Below, one piece after another: positions 59,291 to 64,000 of a stretch of 64,000 nt of DNA. Position 1 is the first letter of the stretch. Each line of letters begins with the position of its first letter. Under the pieces are notes generated by a model, which saw nothing but the letters and a program-made list of their open reading frames with translations, searched no databases and was not told where the DNA came from. Origin of the DNA: Fenollaria timonensis. Its GTDB lineage: Bacteria > Bacillota > Clostridia > Tissierellales > Peptoniphilaceae. The DNA is taken from positions 1,524-65,523 of the forward strand of contig NZ_LN898230.1 of assembly GCF_001457835.1 (NCBI RefSeq), read 5' to 3'. Position numbers and translations under genes: made by a program.

Positions 59291-60729
59291 TGATGAGAAT
59301 ATTTTTTTTAGCAGCAGAAGTGAGTCCCTTCGTCAAAACAAGGGGACTTGCCGAGACCATGAGGTGCCTTCCAAAGGAGGTCGCCAAAGAGGGTAACGAC
59401 GTCTACGTCTTCATCCCACTGCACAAGCCAATTAAAAGTGAATATCAAGAGAAGGTCGAGTTCATGTCATCCTACGGGGTCATGATGGGCGACGGCATTA
59501 TCTATGCGAGCGTTTTTAAGTACGAAGAGGACGGCGTTAAATATATTTTTATTGCCAATGAAGATTATTTTGAGAGAGACAGAATTTATGGTGAGTTTGA
59601 TGACGCCAAGCGCTACATCTTCTTTAGCAAGGCCGTTTTGGAATTTATTCAAATGTATGGGATCAAGCCAGACATCATTCACGCGAATGACTGGCACACA
59701 GGACTTGTGCCCGTTTTACTAAAGCAATATAGGAAGAGCGACAGCTATTACAGAGGCATCAGAACCGTCTTCACAGTTCATAATTTAAAGTACCAAGGAG
59801 TTTTCAATCAAAATATCATAGCCGGCATAGTCGATACCGACCTCGATGTACTTAAGGACCAAAATTATGAGTTCATCGACTCGATCAATATGCTTAAGGC
59901 AGGTATTGTCTCAGCGGATATAGTGACTACCATTAGTAAGTCCTTTAGAGACGAGTTAATGGATCCGCACTTTGGAGAAGGGCTCGAAGAAGTCTTTAAG
60001 GAGTATAGCTACAAGTTTCACGGCATTGTCAATGGTATAGACAAGGAAAAATACAATCCGATGACGGACAAGGCCTTATTCAAAAATTACGATGCAAATG
60101 GCTTTAAGATTAAGAGATATAATAAGGAAGAAGTTCAAAACTACTATGGACTTAAGAAAGATGCTGAAAAGCCTCTAGTCATTATGATCAGCCGTATGAA
60201 GCGCTCGAAGGGCATTAAGCTCGTGATTGGCGCCATAGAAGAGATGGTTAAGCTCGACTGCAACTTCATCATCATGGGCACTGGCTTTAAGAGCTTCGAA
60301 GAAAAGTTTAGAGAGCTCGAAGAAAAGTACCCGGACAAGATGGCGGCAAGGATTTATTATAATGAGAACGAAGCGAGAAGATTATACGCCGCATCGGACA
60401 TACTCTTGATGCCGTCGGAGCTTGAGCCTTGTGGATCAGCTCAGATGATTGCCATGCGCTACGGCTCGCTGCCTTTAGTAAGGAAGGTTGGTGGACTTAA
60501 GGACACGGTCATTGCTTATAATGATGACAAGGAGCACGCCAATGGCTTTGCCTTTGAAAATGTTGATCAGAATGAAATGTATGTGGCGCTTAATAGGGCG
60601 TTAAAATTATATTATCAAGATGAGGATGAGTTCAATAGGATACTTAAGAACGCAATGAGAGTTGACAATGGCTGGAAAAATACTGCAGAGAAGTATATTG
60701 AATTGTATCAAAATTTATGCGACGAATAA
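59290..60729 (+). CDS. glgA: Glycogen synthase (GT5), with altered ADP-glucose motif
   Basis: 479 residues, normal length. FFLAAEVSPFVKTRGLAETMRCLPKEV, HANDWHTGLVPVLL, TVHNLKYQG, HGIVNGIDKEKYNP and PSELEPCGSAQMIAMRYGSLPLVRKVGGLKDTV place it in GT5. The N-terminal ADP-glucose motif, normally K-T-G-G-L-(A/G)-D-V, is K-T-R-G-L-A-E-T here. The C-terminal catalytic residues look intact. No glgB, glgC, glgD or glgP is in the window; it ends an operon otherwise concerned with nucleic acids. It may use another donor or be less active. Confidence 0.9.
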   Translation: MMRIFFLAAEVSPFVKTRGLAETMRCLPKEVAKEGNDVYVFIPLHKPIKSEYQEKVEFMSSYGVMMGDGIIYASVFKYEEDGVKYIFIANEDYFERDRIYGEFDDAKRYIFFSKAVLEFIQMYGIKPDIIHANDWHTGLVPVLLKQYRKSDSYYRGIRTVFTVHNLKYQGVFNQNIIAGIVDTDLDVLKDQNYEFIDSINMLKAGIVSADIVTTISKSFRDELMDPHFGEGLEEVFKEYSYKFHGIVNGIDKEKYNPMTDKALFKNYDANGFKIKRYNKEEVQNYYGLKKDAEKPLVIMISRMKRSKGIKLVIGAIEEMVKLDCNFIIMGTGFKSFEEKFRELEEKYPDKMAARIYYNENEARRLYAASDILLMPSELEPCGSAQMIAMRYGSLPLVRKVGGLKDTVIAYNDDKEHANGFAFENVDQNEMYVALNRALKLYYQDEDEFNRILKNAMRVDNGWKNTAEKYIELYQNLCDE

Positions 60730-60852
60730 AATTTTGCGTTAAAATGCGCCCTTACGCTTATTCGCTTTTCGGCAATGCTCAGGTATGATTATACATTCCG
60801 CTTGCCTCAAAGCTCCATTTCGCGTAATCATCACATTTTTCCAGCAAAATTA
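60729..60852 (+). repeat. Intergenic palindrome-rich repeat, copy C
   Basis: GCGCCCTTACGCTTATTCGC, GGCAATGCTCAGGTATG, TATACATTCCGCTTGCCTC and CCATTTCGCGTAATCATC match copy B (18722-18850) in order. The small central stem is GTAT/ATAC here against GTAC/GTAC in copy B, so paired changes keep the fold. It begins at the glgA stop. Confidence 0.7.
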
Positions 60853-60893
60853 AAAAATATATTAGAAACATCTAAATAAGAAATTACAAAGTT

Positions 60894-60925
60894 AAAGCTC
60901 TTTGCTCAGTGCAAGGAGCTTTTCT
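60894..60925 (+). terminator. Intrinsic terminator of the trmN6-glgA operon
   Basis: AAAGCTCTTTGC (60894-60905), TCAGT, GCAAGGAGCTTT (60911-60922), TTC. One G-U pair in a 12-bp stem. Confidence 0.8.
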
Positions 60926-60926
60926 T

Positions 60927-61072
60927 GTATAGTGACGAGCGATTGCTGAGGTAAAATTACTAAGGCTATGACGAGCGCTTGATGAGGTAAAATTACTAAA
61001 CGTATGACGAGCGCTTGATGAAGTGAATTTACTTATCATATGCTGGGCGATTAAGTGAGCAAAACAATAATC
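60927..61072. repeat. Tandem repeat, about 36-bp unit, four degenerate copies
   Basis: Units start near 60927, 60965, 61002 and 61038; the second contains TATGACGAGCGCTTGATGA then GGTAAAATTACTAAAC. The last copy is the most diverged (ATATGCTGGGCGATTAAG). The TATGACGAGCG core, read on the other strand, is also in the repeat at 48050-48164. The rest of the 613-base gap up to aspA holds the neighbouring repeats, one promoter and no gene. Confidence 0.75.
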
Positions 61073-61122
61073 ATGGCAAGACCATTATCGTGGCAAAACC
61101 ATTATCGCGGCAAGGCCATTAG
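61072..61122. repeat. Tandem repeat, 17-bp unit, three copies
   Basis: CATGGCAAGACCATTAT, CGTGGCAAAACCATTAT and CGCGGCAAGGCCATTAG follow one another directly after the 36-bp repeat array. Confidence 0.8.
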
Positions 61123-61282
61123 CAAGAAAATTTTATTAATTTTTTTGAAAAGATTAAATAATTTCTTTCATATTTACTCATATAAGGACTGTGATTTGAG
61201 TCACAATGAATTATCTATTCACTTAGCTTGCAAATACTTTACTAGATTAAAAACTCTACGCCATTATCCTAGGTTTAAGCAC

Positions 61283-61311
61283 TTGCAAGCTTTTCGATTA
61301 TGTGTTAGAAT
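61283..61311 (+). promoter_or_regulatory. Predicted promoter of aspA
   Basis: TTGCAA (61283-61288), 17 bases, TAGAAT (61306-61311). Confidence 0.55.
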
Positions 61312-61342
61312 GATGATGTAATTAAAAATCGGGAGGTAAGTC

Positions 61343-62791
61343 ATGGAAGAAATCAAAAAAAGAATAGAAGCGGACTCTATTGGTGAGAAGGAAGTACCAG
61401 TAGACGCTTATTATGGCGTTCAAAGTCTAAGAGGTAAGGAAAACTTTCATATAACTGGCAGACACATTCATCCAGAGATGATTGTTGCCCTTGCTGAAAT
61501 TAAAAAGGCTTGCGCTATCACTAACCAACAATCACGCCTTATGTCTAAGGAAAAGGAAGAGGCCATTGCCAAGGCTTGTGATATGATTATCGAAGGAAAG
61601 TATCACGACGAGTTCATCTGCGACGCAATTCAAGGCGGTGCGGGCACTACAGCTAACATGAACGCTAACGAGGTTATAGCCAACCTTGCTAACGAGATCA
61701 TGGGCGGAGACTTAGGTACATACGACCACGTTCACCCAAATGACGACGTAAACATGTGCCAATCAACTAACGATGTTTATCCAACAGCTGGTAAGATAGC
61801 TGCTGTTAAGCTTGTTAACAAGACTATCGACCAATTGATGGATCTTATAAATGCTCTTGAAAAGAAATCGATTGAGTTTGACGACGTTATCAAGATGGGT
61901 AGAACACAATTACAAGACGCAGTACCTATCAGACTTGGACAAGAGTTCCACGCATACCAAAGTGCTCTACGCCGTGACGTTAGAAGAATTAAAAAGGCGA
62001 GAGACGTGCTTAAGGTTATTAACATGGGCTCAACTGCCATCGGTACTGGTATAAACGTTGATGTTAACTACTATGTAAATATTACTGAGACACTTGCGAG
62101 AGTGACAGGACTATCACTTAAACAAGCGGACGACATGATTGATGGCACTCAAAACCTTGACGGAGTGGCATTCCTATCAGCAACTATCAAGACTTGCGCT
62201 ATAACATTATCAAAGATGAGTAACGACCTAAGACTTATGAGCTCGGGACCAAGAACTGGTTTTGGCGAAATCATTCTGCCAGCTAGACAAAATGGCTCAT
62301 CCATAATGCCAGGAAAGGTTAACCCAGTTATACCGGAAGTAGCTAGCCAAGTTGCTTTCTCAATCATAGGTAACGACATGTGTATCACTATGGCGGCTGA
62401 AGCTGGTCAACTTGAACTAAACGCGTTCGAACCAGTTATGTTCTACAAGCTTTTCGAATCGATTGAAACACTTGGAAACGCTTGCGAAACTCTAAGAGTG
62501 AACTGCGTTGAAGGCATCGTTGCTGACAAGGAAAGATGCAAGGCGCTACTTGATAACTCTGTAGGTATGGTTACAGCCCTTGTACCGCACATCGGCTACA
62601 AGAAGTCAGCAGCCATCGCTAAAGAAGCGCTTAAGACAGGCGAATCAGTTACTTCAATCATACTAAGAGACAATATCCTTGACCAAAAAGAAATAGATGA
62701 GATCTTCAACCCATTCCAATTAACTAAACCGGGAATTGCAGCGAGGGAGTTATTAAAGGATAAAGGCGACAAGGAAGACGACGATAAATAA
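61343..62791 (+). CDS. aspA: Aspartate ammonia-lyase
   Basis: 482 residues, GGGAGG before the ATG. VDAYYGVQSLRGKENFHITG, HPNDDVNMCQSTNDVYPTA (substrate site), and the signature loop GSSIMPGKVNPVIPE with the catalytic serine mark the fumarase/aspartase superfamily; the HITGRHIHPEMI segment and overall length favour aspartase over fumarase. It splits aspartate into fumarate and ammonia, feeding fumarate respiration or fermentation. With hutH it is the second ammonia-lyase of the window. A hairpin repeat serves as its terminator. Confidence 0.95.
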   Translation: MEEIKKRIEADSIGEKEVPVDAYYGVQSLRGKENFHITGRHIHPEMIVALAEIKKACAITNQQSRLMSKEKEEAIAKACDMIIEGKYHDEFICDAIQGGAGTTANMNANEVIANLANEIMGGDLGTYDHVHPNDDVNMCQSTNDVYPTAGKIAAVKLVNKTIDQLMDLINALEKKSIEFDDVIKMGRTQLQDAVPIRLGQEFHAYQSALRRDVRRIKKARDVLKVINMGSTAIGTGINVDVNYYVNITETLARVTGLSLKQADDMIDGTQNLDGVAFLSATIKTCAITLSKMSNDLRLMSSGPRTGFGEIILPARQNGSSIMPGKVNPVIPEVASQVAFSIIGNDMCITMAAEAGQLELNAFEPVMFYKLFESIETLGNACETLRVNCVEGIVADKERCKALLDNSVGMVTALVPHIGYKKSAAIAKEALKTGESVTSIILRDNILDQKEIDEIFNPFQLTKPGIAARELLKDKGDKEDDDK

Positions 62792-62813
62792 ATAAAACAA
62801 AATAAAAAACTTA

Positions 62814-62860
62814 TGGGGAGCAAATGCATTGAAATTTTGATGCAAATGCTCCCCATTTTT
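62814..62860 (+). terminator. 47-bp hairpin repeat, copy 1 (aspA terminator)
   Basis: GGGGAGCA pairs with TGCTCCCC, with an inner TGCAT/ATGCA stem, and ends in ATTTTT. An identical 47-bp sequence lies at 63868-63914, after the Fic gene. Confidence 0.9.
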
Positions 62861-62861
62861 C

Positions 62862-62890
62862 TTGCTTATTGGTAATAATAATGATATAAT
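62862..62890 (+). promoter_or_regulatory. Predicted promoter of the Fic gene
   Basis: TTGCTT (62862-62867), 17 bases, TATAAT (62885-62890), immediately after the first hairpin repeat. Confidence 0.7.
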
Positions 62891-62915
62891 TAATAAAAGA
62901 GATAGGAGGTGCATT

Positions 62916-63857
62916 ATGAGTCCAAAATATGAAGACATTCAAGAGCTCATTAGGAGACGAGCAGACCTTAACGCAAGGCTAAGGCTTCTTCCTTACGATG
63001 GAACACCCGAAGTAAAGACTCGTGGTGATAAAAAATATCTTTATGTGAGAAAAAGAGAGCTTGGCAAACAAAAGTCGTCCTACGTTGGTGTATATAGCGA
63101 TGAACTTTATAATATTTTGCTTAGCAATGCAAGAGAAGCGCGTGAGATAAAAAAAGAATTACGTGCACTAGATAAGGAGCTTGCTAGCCTTGGCTACGAA
63201 GAAGCTAGTTTATCAAGCAATGTTCTGATGAATATTGATTTTGCTCGAGCCAATATGAAGACAAATATATATGATCAAGCAGTTCTCGAAGGTGTTGGAA
63301 CAACATTTCCTCAAACAGAAGAAATTATTGATAATGGCAAGGTTAGCGGCGTTAAAGCAAGTGACGTGCAAAAGATTTTGAACTTAAAGCACGCCTGGGA
63401 ATTTATACTTGATAAGGATGTTATCACTTGCAAAAGCGATTACTATTTGCTTTCACAGATAGCAAACTTAGTTAACGAGGGCTTCTATATAGATGGCGGA
63501 CGCATGAGATCATTGCCAGTTGAGATAGGCGGATCAAGCTATTTACCGCCAATACCTATGGAAGCAGATGTTAAAGATGATATAAATAGCATTATTTTAG
63601 AAGATGCTCCAGCCATAGACATAGCTATAAAACTATGTATATATACAATGAAGAAACAAATATTTCTTGATGGAAACAAAAGGAGCGCAATAATTTTTGC
63701 TAATCACTACTTAATAGCTCACGCAGGAGGCTTTTTGGTAATACCAGAGAATGAAGTAGAAGAGTTTAAAAAGCTTCTAGTAGCTTATTATGAAGGAGAA
63801 GACATTAATATAATAAGTGAGTTTATGAAAGAGAAGTCATGGAAAAAGCTAAATTAA
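62916..63857 (+). CDS. Fic-domain protein lacking the catalytic histidine
   Basis: 313 residues from the ATG at 62916, preceded by AGGAGGTG; codons upstream belong to the promoter. The N-terminal 100 residues are a charged helical region of the type seen in Fic/DUF4172-like proteins (LIRRRADLNARLRLLPYDGT, LYVRKRELGKQKSSYVGVY). LEGVGTTFPQTEEII (124-138) is where the inhibitory (S/T)xxxE(G/N) helix normally lies; the Glu-Gly is present. The Fic core reads KKQIFLDGNKRSAIIFAN (246-263), so the usual H-x-F-x-(D/E)-G-N-x-R has Gln248 instead of His. Fic enzymes transfer AMP or other groups and need that His; this protein is probably inactive or changed in chemistry. It is monocistronic. Confidence 0.85.
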   Translation: MSPKYEDIQELIRRRADLNARLRLLPYDGTPEVKTRGDKKYLYVRKRELGKQKSSYVGVYSDELYNILLSNAREAREIKKELRALDKELASLGYEEASLSSNVLMNIDFARANMKTNIYDQAVLEGVGTTFPQTEEIIDNGKVSGVKASDVQKILNLKHAWEFILDKDVITCKSDYYLLSQIANLVNEGFYIDGGRMRSLPVEIGGSSYLPPIPMEADVKDDINSIILEDAPAIDIAIKLCIYTMKKQIFLDGNKRSAIIFANHYLIAHAGGFLVIPENEVEEFKKLLVAYYEGEDINIISEFMKEKSWKKLN

Positions 63858-63867
63858 ATATTCTCAT

Positions 63868-63914
63868 TGGGGAGCAAATGCATTGAAATTTTGATGCAAA
63901 TGCTCCCCATTTTT
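63868..63914 (+). terminator. 47-bp hairpin repeat, copy 2 (Fic terminator)
   Basis: Same 47 bases as 62814-62860: GGGGAGCA/TGCTCCCC outer stem, inner TGCAT/ATGCA stem, ATTTTT. Confidence 0.9.
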
Positions 63915-63964
63915 ATCTGCAAATTTGTGTTATAATATAAGTATAAAACAAAAAGGAGTTAATT

Positions 63965-64000
63965 ATGAACTGGATCAATGCATTTGAAATAATTTGTTAC
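63965..64000 (+). CDS. Start of a gene cut by the window edge
   Basis: AAAAAGGAG lies just before an ATG, TATAAT at 63931-63936 is a likely -10 box, and the first twelve codons read MNWINAFEIICY. Too little remains to say what it encodes. Confidence 0.6.
   Translation, partial: MNWINAFEIICY

Noticed and set aside
60927-61122. Possible CRISPR array upstream of aspA
   Set aside because: The 36-bp and 17-bp units are themselves degenerate and contiguous, without unique spacers between constant repeats.
61055-61321. 88-codon open frame before aspA
   Set aside because: It starts inside the 17-bp tandem repeats, lacks a ribosome site and runs through the predicted aspA promoter.

Overview
The window looks like the chromosome of a low-GC anaerobic Firmicute, probably of the class Tissierellia (a Peptoniphilaceae-like, amino-acid-fermenting coccus or rod). 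Reasons: AT-rich intergenic DNA with strong AAGGAGG ribosome sites, a class III (glycyl radical) ribonucleotide reductase, a three-subunit NADH-linked [FeFe] hydrogenase, histidine and aspartate ammonia-lyases, SLH-anchored surface protein, and the Clostridia-type order of the ribosomal protein cluster with a KOW-domain gene before infA. The genus is an inference. No rRNA or tRNA gene was seen.

Layout. 1-5 kb: end of an SLH surface protein, small orphan genes, and an AAA ATPase/DUF4143 gene surrounded by four copies of a 37-bp palindrome. 4.6-10.3 kb: hpf, a prolyl-oligopeptidase-type S9 peptidase, a fresh ISL3-family insertion, a ClbS-like gene, a broken BRO-N gene and a TRIC-type channel. 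10.39-10.54 kb: a cluster of seven DnaA-box-like 9-mers in one orientation beside an AT-rich stretch. 10.7-13 kb: secreted stalk-domain protein and a DUF3841 gene whose 3' end is made by an intergenic repeat. 13.1-18.7 kb: hutH-hutU-hutI plus a LuxR-type pseudo-receiver regulator, preceded by a 17-codon leader ORF and an intrinsic terminator. 19-20.6 kb: IS1182-family element. 20.8-24.6 kb: nrdD-nrdG and rpsF-ssb-rpsR. 24.7-26.7 kb: repeated terminator units, a second stalk-domain protein and a small membrane protein. 26.7-30.5 kb (minus strand): hydCBA. 30.8-44.9 kb: one long ribosomal-protein/secY/adk/infA/rpoA operon; map and rpsD are missing from their usual places.

45-48 kb: a HutD/Ves-family gene and a lipoprotein gene whose terminator has been separated from it by a second, apparently identical ISL3 copy with its own 8-bp target duplication. 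48.2-53.9 kb: a tight operon of a frameshifted SAM methyltransferase (A8 tract), CDF cation transporter, GCS2-type glutamate-cysteine ligase, a glutathionylspermidine-synthase-like ATP-grasp ligase and a lipoprotein; the ligase pair suggests a gamma-glutamyl peptide or low-molecular-weight thiol product. 54-60.7 kb: ferredoxin, DUF1294, then a tight operon trmN6-rsmI-nurA-herA-glgA. 60.7-64 kb: several families of short repeats, aspA, a Fic-family gene lacking the catalytic histidine and flanked by two identical 47-bp hairpin repeats, and the first codons of another gene.

Metabolically, hutHUI, aspA, hydCBA, the ferredoxin and nrdDG together describe an anaerobe that ferments amino acids and disposes of reductant as hydrogen. 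The best candidates for undescribed biology are the DUF4143-associated palindromes, the hut leader, the GCS2/ATP-grasp pair, the DnaA-box cluster and the bacterial NurA-HerA pair.
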